From Hymenobacter sp. 15J16-1T3B (GTDB lineage: Bacteria > Bacteroidota > Bacteroidia > Cytophagales > Hymenobacteraceae), in contig NZ_JAJFAV010000011.1 in NCBI RefSeq assembly GCF_020711235.1, forward strand, positions 1 to 64,000: 64,000 bases of DNA, given 5' to 3'. The translations under genes and the position numbers were made by a program. The stretch's first letter is position 1. Each line of letters starts with the position of its first letter. This document shows, piece after piece, positions 51,765-59,823 of this stretch. The notes beneath the pieces were generated by a model, which was given only the letters and a program-made list of their open reading frames with translations, made no database searches and had not been told where the DNA came from.

Positions 51765-52505
51765 ATGAAGACCGCACTAGTTACCGGCGCCAACAAAAGC
51801 ATCGGATTCGAAGCCGCCAAGCAGCTGTTGCAGCAAGGCTACTATGTATACCTGGGCTGCCGGGATGCGCGCAAAGGCGAGCAGGCCGCCGCGCAGCTCC
51901 GGGCCGAGGGCCTCGCTCAGGTCGAACCCCTGCTGCTTGACGTCGACGACCCGGCGTCCGTCCGCGCCGCCCGCGCCGCGCTGGGCCGCAAAACCCAGAC
52001 GCTGGACGTGCTCATCAACAACGCCGGCATGAGCGGGGGCATGCCTCCGCAGCCGGCCCTGGGTACGGACCCCGCCGTATTTAAGCAGGTGTTCGAAACC
52101 AATTTTTTCGGCGTCATCGAAGTTACCCAGGCATTTGCCGACCTGCTGCGGGCGGCGCCGGCCCCGCGCATCGTCAACGTTACCTCGGGCCTGGGCTCCC
52201 TCACGGCTCAGAGCGACCCGGCGTGGAAGTACTACGCCGTGAAGCCCGCCGCCTACGTGGCCTCCAAAGCCGCCCTGAACGCCTACACCATCGTGCTGGC
52301 CCACGAGCTGCGCGATACGGCTTGCAAGGTCAACGCCGTTGATCCGGGCTACACCGCCACGGACTTCAACCACCACTCCGGCCCCGGCACCGTGTCGGAC
52401 GCCGCGGCGCGGGTGGTGAAGGCCGCCACGCTGGGCGCCGACGGCCCGACGGGCCAGTTCTTCAGCGACGACAACGCCCCGGACACCGGCATCAGCCCCT
52501 GGTAA
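51765..52505 (+). CDS. Short-chain dehydrogenase/reductase
   Basis: 246 residues of the classical SDR fold. Cofactor motif TGANKSIGF near residues 7-15, NNAG at DVLINNAGMS, the Ser in IVNVTSGLGSL, and the YxxxK catalytic pair in AAYVASKAALN; PGYTATDFN completes the active-site region. NADP(H) is likely from the basic residue in LGCRDARKG. It reduces or oxidises a carbonyl/alcohol; the substrate is not set. Carbonyl reductase-like proteins are closest by motif. It follows the AraC regulator gene on the same strand. The ATG before MKTALVTGANKSI is the usual SDR start. Confidence 0.94.
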   Translation: MKTALVTGANKSIGFEAAKQLLQQGYYVYLGCRDARKGEQAAAQLRAEGLAQVEPLLLDVDDPASVRAARAALGRKTQTLDVLINNAGMSGGMPPQPALGTDPAVFKQVFETNFFGVIEVTQAFADLLRAAPAPRIVNVTSGLGSLTAQSDPAWKYYAVKPAAYVASKAALNAYTIVLAHELRDTACKVNAVDPGYTATDFNHHSGPGTVSDAAARVVKAATLGADGPTGQFFSDDNAPDTGISPW

Positions 52506-52519
52506 TCGAGCCTTGACAG

Positions 52520-52560
52520 AACACCGCCGCATCGGAAAGCCGGTGCGGCGGTGTTGTTTC
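52520..52560 (+). terminator. Intrinsic terminator of the SDR gene
   Basis: AACACCGCCGCA and TGCGGCGGTGTT form a 12-bp stem with a 12-base loop, then GTTTC, 15 bases after the stop codon. It also precedes the convergent radical SAM gene end. Confidence 0.8.
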
Positions 52561-52646
52561 CGGGCCACCCGAACGTGGCGGGTTGCGCCGGGGCCAAGCC
52601 ACAATGTCGGCCGGCTTCTGCGCCAGCCGTACGACCGGGCCGGCAC

Positions 52647-53630
52647 TTAACGGGTCAGCATTCGTTTCCAGGTCCCCTTGTACCAGTTGTATTTGAGCGT
52701 ACTCGGCAGGGCCTGCCAGAAGTACTTGCTGGTTTCCACGGCGAAGCTGGGCTGCATGTAGCAGTTGATGGTGCAGCCCTCGCACTCGGGCAGACGGCCT
52801 TCCAGCGCGGCCAGCTGCTGCACCGGCTCGGAGCGGTACAGCTCGTGCAGCTTGCCCTCGATGGGGAAGCTCTTGGCGCCGAGGTGGTAGCACGGCAGCA
52901 CCAGCTCGTTCTGGGGCGAAATAACCAGGGTGGTGCTGGCGGCCCGGCACACCGGCGCGGCCACGTGGTTGCCCCCGTCGCGCCGCAGCTCGATGAAGGC
53001 TTCGTTCAAGTACACCCCCGGCCGCTTGCCGAAGGCCGAGAGGTAATCCAGCTCGGCCTCGGTCAGCCGTTCCCCGGCGTCCACGGCGTTGTACTCGAAG
53101 GCGGGGTTGAGCAGCAGCATCAGGCCGTTGGGCTGGGTGATGTCGCGGTACACCGCTTCGAGCTGGTCGAGGTTCTGGCGAAAGACGGTGAAGAGAATGT
53201 CCGGCCGCTCGCCCAGCTCCTTGGCCACGCGGATGCTCTCGAGCACGAAATCGTAGCAGGCCACGCCCCGGCCCCGGTCGTGCTGCTCCCGGTCGGCCGA
53301 ATCGAGCGAAAAGTGCAGCATGTCGACCTTGCCGCGCAGCCGCTCGGCGTATTTCGGGTACAGCAGGCCGTTGGTGGTGACGGTGGTGATAAAGCCCAGC
53401 TCGCGGGCCAGGCCCAAAAACTCCGGCAACTGCCGGTGCAGCAGCGGCTCGCCCCCGGTAAAATCCACCACCGATACGCCCAGGCGCTTCAGGTCGCGCA
53501 GGTTCTGCTCGACGTCGGCCAGCTGAATGTAGGGCGAGGGTTTCTCCCAGATGTCGCAGAACGAGCACTTCGCATTGCACCGGTAGGTGACGTAGTAGTT
53601 GCACAGAACCGGGTGACGAACGAGGCGCAT
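52647..53630 (-). CDS. Radical SAM/SPASM-type protein
   Basis: 327 residues. The 4Fe-4S radical SAM motif CNAKCSFC (CxxxCxxC) is near residues 18-25, with FTGGEPLLHR as the SAM-binding GGEP motif. The C-terminal SPASM-like region has CRAAS, LPCYHLGA, CEGCTINCYM, providing Cys ligands for a further cluster. Such enzymes modify peptides, sugars or other small molecules by radical chemistry. No precursor peptide or partner gene is seen close by. Start ATG MRLVRHPVLCNYYVTYRCN looks natural. The 5' side is flanked by an intergenic inverted repeat. Confidence 0.92.
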   Translation of the reverse strand: MRLVRHPVLCNYYVTYRCNAKCSFCDIWEKPSPYIQLADVEQNLRDLKRLGVSVVDFTGGEPLLHRQLPEFLGLARELGFITTVTTNGLLYPKYAERLRGKVDMLHFSLDSADREQHDRGRGVACYDFVLESIRVAKELGERPDILFTVFRQNLDQLEAVYRDITQPNGLMLLLNPAFEYNAVDAGERLTEAELDYLSAFGKRPGVYLNEAFIELRRDGGNHVAAPVCRAASTTLVISPQNELVLPCYHLGAKSFPIEGKLHELYRSEPVQQLAALEGRLPECEGCTINCYMQPSFAVETSKYFWQALPSTLKYNWYKGTWKRMLTR

Positions 53631-53710
53631 GGGCTGATTGGCGGCTTCAGGACTTGCAAGCTACAAGCTTTTCCCCGCGCGTTTGTTTGCCAACCACGGC
53701 CGCACCGGCC

Positions 53711-53909
53711 GTCATTGTGAGCGAAGCGCGGCAATCCTTCCTCCAGCAGCACCGTAGTTACAATACTTGCTACCCGAAAGCAGCACCGCCCGAAATATGC
53801 AGACGCAAGGGGTTCGGGCCTTCTTGTTCTGGTGGCATTCCGACTTCTGCCAGTAGCGGCGTCGTGCCGCGAGAGGAAGGATTGCTTCGTCGTGACGCCT
53901 CGCAATGAC
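53711..53909. repeat. Dispersed intergenic inverted repeat, copy E
   Basis: Left arm GTCATTGTGAGCGAAGCGCG with CAATCCTTCCTC, and the inverse GAGGAAGGATTG...GCAATGAC at right, about 130 bases apart. The spacer has no supported gene. The GTCATTG...GAGCGAAGC type is widespread among bacterial intergenic repeats; the arms here match only partly in their middle. Confidence 0.72.
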
Positions 53910-53958
53910 TACCAGGTGGACGGCTGCGGCAGGGTACTACGCTCGGCGCCCTGCCCAT

Positions 53959-54723
53959 TTAGTGCAGCTTCTCCCCCGTCCATTCCGGCGCCACGGCGGC
54001 CAGGTCAGCCGCCGTGGCGGGGCCGTAGTGCTCCAGGTAGTAGTTGCAGATGCCCTTGAGCGGGCAGGCCGAGCAGTTGGGTTTGCTGAAAAAGCAGATG
54101 TGTTGGCCCAGCCAGTAGTTGTGCTTGTGAAAGTTCAGCAGCACCTCGGCGTCGGGCGGCAACTGGGCCAGCAGCACCTGATGCGCCTTTTCCACCGACA
54201 CTTTGGGCCCGATCAGGCCCACGCGCTGGGCCACGCGGTGCACGTGCGTATCGACGGGCAACACCGGCTTCTGAAAATTGAAGAGCAGCACCAACGACGC
54301 CGTTTTCAGCCCGATGCCGGGCATGTCGGTCAGCCAAGTCAGGCCGCGCTCCACCGGCCAACCGGCCAGCGCGTCCAGGGAATATTCCCCGAACTCGGCG
54401 TGAATGCGGCGCAAAATTTCCTGGATGCGCGGCGCCTGCGTGTCGGGCCAGCGCGTGGTGCGGATGGCGCGAGCCAGCTCCGCGGTGGGCGCCTCCACCA
54501 CGCCCTGCCAGTCGCCAAAAGCCTCCAGCATTCGGTCGTAGGCCAGCTCTTCGTCGCGGTGCGTGGTGCGGTGCGAGAGAACGGTACTGATTAGCTCGCG
54601 CATGGGCGTGCGGCGCTGCCCGGGCGGCACCGGCCCGTAAAAGGCGTGCAGGATGCGGTGGTCTTCTAGTGTTTTGGCGGCGGGCGGCAGGGTATAGGCG
54701 GCGGTGAGGGCGGTGATGGGCAT
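53959..54723 (-). CDS. nth: Endonuclease III-like DNA glycosylase
   Basis: 254 residues of the HhH-GPD superfamily. HhH motif LTDMPGIGLKTASLVLLF carries the catalytic Lys (in GLKTA) and VLPVDTHVHRVAQRVGL the catalytic Asp (VDTH). The C-terminal 4Fe-4S cluster loop is CFFSKPNCSACPLKGIC (C-x6-C-x2-C-x5-C). It excises oxidised pyrimidines in base-excision repair and nicks the abasic site. It is a little longer than E. coli Nth and has a distinct N-terminus (MPITALTAAYTLPPAAKTLE), so it may be a sub-family. Start ATG is the first in a plausible reading. Confidence 0.9.
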   Translation of the reverse strand: MPITALTAAYTLPPAAKTLEDHRILHAFYGPVPPGQRRTPMRELISTVLSHRTTHRDEELAYDRMLEAFGDWQGVVEAPTAELARAIRTTRWPDTQAPRIQEILRRIHAEFGEYSLDALAGWPVERGLTWLTDMPGIGLKTASLVLLFNFQKPVLPVDTHVHRVAQRVGLIGPKVSVEKAHQVLLAQLPPDAEVLLNFHKHNYWLGQHICFFSKPNCSACPLKGICNYYLEHYGPATAADLAAVAPEWTGEKLH

Positions 54724-54784
54724 ACGCCGGTGTACCGCCGCGGCGCGGCCGGGGTTGCACGGGGCCGAGGGTGCGCGGCCGGCC

Positions 54785-54825
54785 AAAAAAAATCCGGCGG
54801 CTCCACCTGATGGGGAGCCGCCGGA
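54785..54825 (-). terminator. Intrinsic terminator of the first OmpA gene of the cluster
   Basis: TCCGGCGGCTCC and GGAGCCGCCGGA form a 12-bp stem; on the minus strand it runs into an eight-T tract, 33 bases after the stop codon. Confidence 0.93.
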
Positions 54826-54858
54826 CAGCAGCGGGACTACGGCGTTGGCCGGCCCGGC

Positions 54859-55569
54859 TTAGATGGTGCCTTTCTCGGCAGCTTTCTTCAGCTTTTCGTT
54901 GGCGTAGATGGCTACTTCCACGCGGCGGTTCTGCGAGCGGCCGGCTTCGGTCGAGTTGTCAGCCACCGGCTGCTTCGAGCCGTAGCCTTTCACTTCGAAG
55001 CGCGAGGACTCCACGCCTTGGTTGATGGCGTAGTTGGCCACGGCCTGGGCGCGGCGCACCGACAGCGGGTCGTTGATGGCGTCGGTGCCGGTGTTGTCGG
55101 TGTGGCCTTCGATCAGCACGTTGGTGTCACCGTACTTCTTCAGCGTAGTGGCCAGCGTCCCGATGTTTTCCTGGGCGGCAGCGGTCAGCTCCGAGGAGTT
55201 CTTGGCGAACAGGATGCCCGAAGCGAAGGTGATTTTGATGCCTTCACCCACGCGCTCTACTTTGGCGCCGGCCATGTCGCGGCGCAGCTCTTCGGCTTGC
55301 TTGTCCATGCGGCGGCCGATGAGGGCACCAGCGCCACCGCCCACGGCGGCCCCAATGACGGCGCCTACGGCCGTGCCTTTCTTGCCACCGATTACGCGGC
55401 CCAACACGGCGCCGCCGGCGGCCCCGCCCAAGCCCCCGATGATACCGCCCTTAGCGGTTTTGCTCATACCCTTCTTCTGGGTGGTCGTCGTCTGGGCTTC
55501 CGATACGGCCGAGGTCAGCAGCAGCACGAAGGCCAGCAGGAAGGCGAGCGAGGAACGAAGCTTGTTCAT
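54859..55569 (-). CDS. OmpA family protein with glycine-zipper domain (cluster copy 1)
   Basis: 236 residues. Signal peptide (MNKLRSSLAFLLAFVLLLTS, cleavage near EAQ), a glycine-zipper membrane-like segment (GGIIGGLGGAAGGAVLGRVI, AVGAVIGAAVGGGAGALIGR, about 38-85) and an OmpA C-terminal domain (NVLIEGHTDNTGTDAINDPL, SVRRAQAVANYAINQGVESS, QNRRVEVAIYANEKLKKAAE). It should be in the outer membrane or periplasm and bind peptidoglycan. It is a paralogue of the OmpA gene about 900 bases away, with a glycine-zipper gene between. Start at the ATG of the signal peptide. Confidence 0.93.
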   Translation of the reverse strand: MNKLRSSLAFLLAFVLLLTSAVSEAQTTTTQKKGMSKTAKGGIIGGLGGAAGGAVLGRVIGGKKGTAVGAVIGAAVGGGAGALIGRRMDKQAEELRRDMAGAKVERVGEGIKITFASGILFAKNSSELTAAAQENIGTLATTLKKYGDTNVLIEGHTDNTGTDAINDPLSVRRAQAVANYAINQGVESSRFEVKGYGSKQPVADNSTEAGRSQNRRVEVAIYANEKLKKAAEKGTI

Positions 55570-55770
55570 TGTATTGTGGTTTTCTGGTTGGTGAGGTGAG
55601 AGAAGCAAGTGGAAAAAGGAAGTGTGGAGCGTCTCTCGCTGACCGGGGTTTTGCAACCACCTTGCCAAAGCGGACGACGCCACGCCAGAAAGCGCGCATT
55701 ACGCTGATTATCTGGCCAATAATTTTCTGTTTTTCGACAATCCAGCGCGTTTCGCCGGCCCTTAGTCGGC

Positions 55771-55778
55771 CAAATATA
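55771..55778 (-). promoter_or_regulatory. Predicted -7 element upstream of OmpA cluster copy 1
   Basis: TATATTTG on the minus strand, exact TAnnTTTG match about 200 bases before the start codon, implying a long leader. Confidence 0.45.
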
Positions 55779-55865
55779 ACACCGGAATTGACTCCGCCGC
55801 CAGCCGTTAGGCGTGCCCTTCAACGCCGGGGCGTTACTAAATGTTGTACTAATTGGGCGAAACTA

Positions 55866-55899
55866 AAAAAGGCCGTTCTGATTGCAGAACGGCCTTTTC
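55866..55899 (-). terminator. Intrinsic terminator of the glycine-zipper gene
   Basis: AAGGCCGTTCTG and CAGAACGGCCTT form a 12-bp stem with a short loop; on the minus strand it is followed by a T-tract, about 75 bases after the stop codon. Confidence 0.85.
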
Positions 55900-55974
55900 T
55901 GGAGTAACTAACTGAGATGCATCCAATTATCATGCCCTCAGCTATGATTTACGCGGTTTCGTCCCGCTAGCAGC

Positions 55975-56259
55975 TTATTTCTTGTACGCTTGGTAGCGCA
56001 CCGGGTCTTTCTTTTTGTCGCGCTTGCGGCCAATAACGGCCCCGCCCACGGTGCCTGCCGCGGCCCCGATCAAGGCGCCCTTGCCGCCGCCAACCACCGC
56101 GCCGGTGGCCGCGCCGGCACCGGCACCGATGGCGGCACCCTTGGCTTTGCCGCTCCAGGTACCGGGCTTGGTTACTTTCGATTGGGCCTGGGCCGACGAG
56201 GCGCCGCCCAGTAGGGCTACCGACAGCACGGCAGCAACGATTCCTTTATGCAAGTTCAT
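55975..56259 (-). CDS. Small glycine-zipper protein
   Basis: 94 residues. Signal peptide (MNLHKGIVAAVLSVALLGGA, cleavage after AQAQ) then a glycine-zipper segment (AKGAAIGAGAGAATGAVVGG, ALIGAAAGTVGGAVIGRKRD) and a Lys-rich end. Such segments insert in membranes or pack as helices. It matches the zipper of the flanking OmpA proteins but has no OmpA domain, so it could be a partner or a truncated relative. Located between the two OmpA genes on the same strand, with its own terminator. Confidence 0.85.
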   Translation of the reverse strand: MNLHKGIVAAVLSVALLGGASSAQAQSKVTKPGTWSGKAKGAAIGAGAGAATGAVVGGGKGALIGAAAGTVGGAVIGRKRDKKKDPVRYQAYKK

Positions 56260-56386
56260 GGCGTTTCAGAGTTAGGGCCCGCCGTCGAATGGGGAAATAG
56301 CGGGCTGTTTGGACTTAAAACGCAAGGCACCGGGGCCAGGGTTACAACCCCAACGGTATTTCGGCTTCATCAAGTAACGCCACAAC

Positions 56387-56415
56387 AAAAGAGCCGCCCC
56401 AGCGGGGCGGCTCTT
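56387..56415 (-). terminator. Intrinsic terminator of OmpA cluster copy 2
   Basis: AAGAGCCGCCCC and GGGGCGGCTCTT form a 12-bp stem with a 3-base loop; on the minus strand it leads into TTTTGTTG, 28 bases after the stop codon. Confidence 0.9.
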
Positions 56416-56442
56416 GCCATAAGAAGCTGAATGTCGGGCGCT

Positions 56443-57183
56443 TTACAGCTGACCCTTCTCGGCTGCTTTCTTCATTTTCTCGTTGGCGTAGATGGCAATT
56501 TCCACGCGGCGGTTGGCCTGCTTGCCCTCCGCCGTAGCGTTGTCGGCTACCGGCTGCGACGAGCCGTAGCCCTGCGTGGTGATGCGCGAGGACTCCACGC
56601 CCTGCTGAATGGTGTAGTTGGCCACGGCCTGGGCGCGACGCTCCGACAGCGGCTGGTTGATGGCGTCCGAACCGGTGTTGTCCGTGTGGCCTTCCACCAG
56701 TACGTTGGTATCGGGGTACTTCTTGAGCACGGCGGCCATGTTCTGGATTTCGGTCATCGACGCCGGGCGCAGGTCCGATTTGTTGGTGTCGAACAGAATG
56801 CCCGAGTCGAAGGTGATTTTGATGCCTTCACCCACGCGCTCCACGCGAGCGTTTTTCATGTCGCGCTGCAGCTCTTCGGCCTGCTTGTCCATTTTGCGGC
56901 CGATGACGGCCCCGGTGGCGCCGCCCACGGCCGCGCCCGTAATGGCCCCGATGGCCGTACCCGATTTGCCGCCGATGACGCGGCCCAGTACGGCGCCCGC
57001 TGCAGCACCGGCGCCGGCGCCGATGACGCCGCCTTTGGCCGTGCGGCTCATGCCGTCTTTGCGCTGGCCCGTGCCGTTGGAGTCCGGCAAGCTGCCTCCG
57101 CCCGCCGTCTGCGACGATTTGCAGGAGCTGAAGGCCAGCGTGAACATCAGGAGCAAGGCAAGCAATGAATTGAATGATTTCAT
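56443..57183 (-). CDS. OmpA family lipoprotein with glycine zipper (cluster copy 2)
   Basis: 246 residues. Signal sequence with SSC at residue 20 (MKSFNSLLALLLMFTLAFSS then C), a likely lipobox, so lipid-anchored where copy 1 is not. A glycine-zipper segment (GGVIGAGAGAAAGAVLGRVI) and an OmpA C-terminal domain (NVLVEGHTDNTGSDAINQPL, SERRAQAVANYTIQQGVESS, ANRRVEIAIYANEKMKKAAE) follow. The mature parts of the two copies align along their length, indicating duplication. Probable peptidoglycan-linking outer-membrane lipoprotein. Start is the ATG before the signal sequence. Confidence 0.92.
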   Translation of the reverse strand: MKSFNSLLALLLMFTLAFSSCKSSQTAGGGSLPDSNGTGQRKDGMSRTAKGGVIGAGAGAAAGAVLGRVIGGKSGTAIGAITGAAVGGATGAVIGRKMDKQAEELQRDMKNARVERVGEGIKITFDSGILFDTNKSDLRPASMTEIQNMAAVLKKYPDTNVLVEGHTDNTGSDAINQPLSERRAQAVANYTIQQGVESSRITTQGYGSSQPVADNATAEGKQANRRVEIAIYANEKMKKAAEKGQL

Positions 57184-57322
57184 GGTGTCAGTGAAAAGTG
57201 GGAGGTTGGAGAGAGAACTTAGTTGGCCTTTACCCGGTCCGGGCCGAAAAGGTTGGGCTAACATAGAAAGCGCTTAATACTCTAGCCTTTCCAGTTCGCT
57301 CGGCGCAGGGCCGAAAACGACA

Positions 57323-57361
57323 AACCCCGCCCGGCTGCCGGAGAAGCAGCCAAGCGGGGTT
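57323..57361 (-). terminator. Intrinsic terminator of accD
   Basis: AACCCCGC/GCGGGGTT encloses an inner GGCTGC/GCAGCC hairpin, 25 bases after the accD stop. On the minus strand it runs into TTGTCG, a weak T-tract. Confidence 0.75.
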
Positions 57362-57385
57362 ATCCAACAAGTATGCCGAACCGGC

Positions 57386-58261
57386 TTAGCGCGCCGCCGG
57401 CTCGGCCGGCACGGTGGCCGGGCGCAGCATGTGCAGCAGGTCGGTGAGCTTCTGTTTCAGCTCTTTGCGGTCGACGATGAAATCGAGGAAGCCGTGCTCC
57501 AACACGAACTCGGCGCTTTGGAAGCCCTTGGGCAGGTCTTTGCCGATGGTTTCTTTAATCACGCGGGGACCGGCAAAGCCGATGAGGGCACCGGGCTCCG
57601 AGATGTTGAAGTCGCCGAGCATGGCGTAGGAGGCCGTCACGCCGCCGGTGGTGGGGTCAGTGAGCAGCGAGATATACGGGATGCCCGCTTCGGCCAGCAA
57701 TGCCAGCTTGGCCGAGGTTTTGGCCATCTGCATCAGGGAATAGCCGGCTTCCATCATGCGCGCGCCGCCCGATTTGCTGATCATCAGGAAGGGCACGCGG
57801 TTTTGGCGGGCGTAGTCGATGGCGCGGGCAATTTTCTCGCCCACCACCGAGCCCATGGAGCCGCCGATAAAGCGGAAGTCCATGCAGGCCACCACCAGTT
57901 CCTGCCCGTGCATGGGGCCGTGGGCGGTACGCACGGCGTCTTTCAAGCCGGTGCTGCGCTGCGTGGCGGCAATGCGCTGCGGGTAAGCCTTGGTATCGAC
58001 AAAGTGCAGCGGGTCGCCGGAGGACAGGTCGGCGTCGAGCTCCGCGAACTGGTTGTTGTCGAAAAGGATTTCGAAGTACTCGGCCGAGTCGATGCGGTCG
58101 TGGTAGTTGCACTTGGCGCAGGTGTAGAGCATGCGTCGGTGCTCCCCCATATCGGCCACGGTGCCGCACTCGGGACACTTGTACCACAAGCCGTCGGGGG
58201 TTTCCTTTTTCTCCTCCGTGGGGGTGATGATGCCTTTTTCCTGCCGTTTAAACCAAGCCAT
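57386..58261 (-). CDS. accD: Acetyl-CoA carboxylase carboxyltransferase subunit beta
   Basis: 291 residues. N-terminal zinc ribbon with CPECG and CAKC ([23 protein letters not shown]), then the carboxyltransferase domain with [40 protein letters not shown] and [19 protein letters not shown], which bind acetyl-CoA and carboxybiotin. Together with AccA it transfers carboxyl from biotin to acetyl-CoA, making malonyl-CoA for fatty acid synthesis. accA is not in the window. Minus-strand TACTTTTG lies 95 bases upstream of the ATG, and an intrinsic terminator follows. Confidence 0.96.
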   Translation of the reverse strand: MAWFKRQEKGIITPTEEKKETPDGLWYKCPECGTVADMGEHRRMLYTCAKCNYHDRIDSAEYFEILFDNNQFAELDADLSSGDPLHFVDTKAYPQRIAATQRSTGLKDAVRTAHGPMHGQELVVACMDFRFIGGSMGSVVGEKIARAIDYARQNRVPFLMISKSGGARMMEAGYSLMQMAKTSAKLALLAEAGIPYISLLTDPTTGGVTASYAMLGDFNISEPGALIGFAGPRVIKETIGKDLPKGFQSAEFVLEHGFLDFIVDRKELKQKLTDLLHMLRPATVPAEPAAR

Positions 58262-58355
58262 TATGTTCGGGAACTGAGTCAGATGATGAGGGAACCGCCC
58301 GGCGGCGCCGAAGCTAAGTTACGCAGCCGCAGCCGGGAGGGGCCGCTTGGCGCCA

Positions 58356-58363
58356 CAAAAGTA
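58356..58363 (-). promoter_or_regulatory. Predicted -7 element of accD
   Basis: TACTTTTG on the minus strand, exact TAnnTTTG match about 95 bases before the accD start codon. Confidence 0.58.
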
Positions 58364-58436
58364 AAGTAGCGGCCGGCTACTTCCCGCATCCGACGCGGGC
58401 AAAGCTAATGCGGCCGCGGCCGACAGGCTAAAAAGT

Positions 58437-58538
58437 CGTCATCCTGAGCGCCGCGAAGGACCTTATCACCGCAGCACGAGTCGTTGTCACGATTATCGTT
58501 CACGCGTGATAAGGTCCTTCGCGGCGCTCAGGATGACG
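58437..58538. repeat. Dispersed inverted repeat, copy F (33-bp perfect stem)
   Basis: CGTCATCCTGAGCGCCGCGA begins a 33-base arm that is exactly inverted 36 bases later, ending GGCGCTCAGGATGACG. It is the most perfect copy of the family and lies between the accD promoter and the end of fbaB. No gene is supported within it. Confidence 0.85.
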
Positions 58539-58553
58539 GGGGCGCTGGGCTAT

Positions 58554-59603
58554 TTACGCCAGCGTAATCCGCTCGTCGAGGTACACGTCCTGAATGGCGT
58601 TGAGCAGGTCCACGCCCTCGGCGAAGGGGCGCTGGAAGGCTTTGCGGCCCGAAATCAGGCCTTGGCCGCCGGCGCGTTTGTTGATGATGGCCGTGCGGAT
58701 GGCTTCGTCGCGGTCGGTAGCGCCTTTGCTCTCGCCGCCGGAGTTAATCAGCCCGATATGGCCCATGTAGCAGTTGGCCACTTGGTAGCGCGTCAGGTCG
58801 ATGGGGTTGTCGGAGCTGAGCGTTTCGTACATGGCCTTGTGGGTCTTGCCGAACTTGAGGGCCGTGAAGCCGCCGTTGTTTTCGGGCAGCTTCTGCTTGA
58901 TGATGTCGGCCCCGATGGTGACGCCCAGGTGGTTGGCCTGCCCGGTGAGGTCGGCCGCCACGTGGTAGTCCTTGTCGGCGGTTTTGAAGGCGTTGTTGCG
59001 GGTGTAGCACCAGAGCACCGTGGCCATGCCCAGCTCGTGGGCCCGCTCGAAGGCGGCCGATACTTCCTGAATCTGCCGGCCCGACTCTTCGGAACCGAAG
59101 TAAATGGTGGCCCCCACGGCGGCGGCGCCCAGGTTCCAGGCCTCTTCCACCGAGCCGAACATGATCTGGTCGAACTTATTGGGGTAGGTCAGCAGCTCGT
59201 TGTGGTTGATTTTGACCAGGAAGGGAATCTTGTGGGCGTACTTGCGCGCCACCGTGCCGAAGGTGCCGAAGGTGGTGGCCACCGCGTTGCAACCGCCTTC
59301 CAGGGCCAGCTTGATGATGTTTTCGGGGTCGAAGTACATCGGGTTCGGGCCGAAGGAGGCGCCGGCCGTGTGCTCGATGCCCTGGTCGACGGGCAGGATG
59401 CTCATGTAGCCGGTGCCGCCGAGGCGGCCGGAGTTGTAGAGCTGGCCGAGGCTGCGGATGACCTGCGCCGAACGGGAGCTGGGCACGAAGCTGCGGTCGA
59501 GAAAATCGGCGCCGGGCAGGTGCAGCTGCTCTTTCGGGATGGTTTTGCACTCGTGCTGCAGCAGCGCTTCGTGGTCGGCGGTGAGCTGGAGGGACGTGGC
59601 CAT
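58554..59603 (-). CDS. fbaB: Class I fructose-bisphosphate aldolase
   Basis: 349 residues of the DhnA/FbaB family. The Schiff-base Lys is probably in the KFGKTHKAM region, and the earlier Lys in [11 protein letters not shown] and the Asp in [14 protein letters not shown] contribute to the site. It splits fructose-1,6-bisphosphate into dihydroxyacetone phosphate and glyceraldehyde-3-phosphate, in glycolysis or gluconeogenesis. I start at the [23 protein letters not shown]; the upstream extension has no support. A -7 element TATATTTG lies 43 bases upstream with a TTG 19 bases further. Confidence 0.93.
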   Translation of the reverse strand: MATSLQLTADHEALLQHECKTIPKEQLHLPGADFLDRSFVPSSRSAQVIRSLGQLYNSGRLGGTGYMSILPVDQGIEHTAGASFGPNPMYFDPENIIKLALEGGCNAVATTFGTFGTVARKYAHKIPFLVKINHNELLTYPNKFDQIMFGSVEEAWNLGAAAVGATIYFGSEESGRQIQEVSAAFERAHELGMATVLWCYTRNNAFKTADKDYHVAADLTGQANHLGVTIGADIIKQKLPENNGGFTALKFGKTHKAMYETLSSDNPIDLTRYQVANCYMGHIGLINSGGESKGATDRDEAIRTAIINKRAGGQGLISGRKAFQRPFAEGVDLLNAIQDVYLDERITLA

Positions 59604-59645
59604 TACGCGGGGAATAAGGAGATGAAACTGGAGGAAAAGGGCGGG

Positions 59646-59653
59646 CAAATATA
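59646..59653 (-). promoter_or_regulatory. Predicted promoter (-7 element) of fbaB
   Basis: TATATTTG on the minus strand with TTG (plus-strand CAA at 59673-59675) 19 bases upstream, fitting the Bacteroidota TTG-N19-TAnnTTTG architecture. It is the best promoter match in the window. Confidence 0.68.
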
Positions 59654-59823
59654 GCCCGAAACGCGCCGAGCGCAATCGTTTGCGCCGGCAGCGGAGCGGC
59701 TGGTTTGCACGCGCTTGGCCGGCCCCGGCGCCGCGGCGGTTGGAAAGTCTGGTCCGGCGGGGCTACCTTGGCAGGGTCGTACGCCCACGCGCCGGGCCGG
59801 GCGCCCGACCCTTTCGATTGTCC

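Noticed and set aside
52647-53630. Peptide-modifying (RiPP) cluster around the radical SAM protein
   Set aside because: I found no small precursor peptide, protease or exporter next to it.
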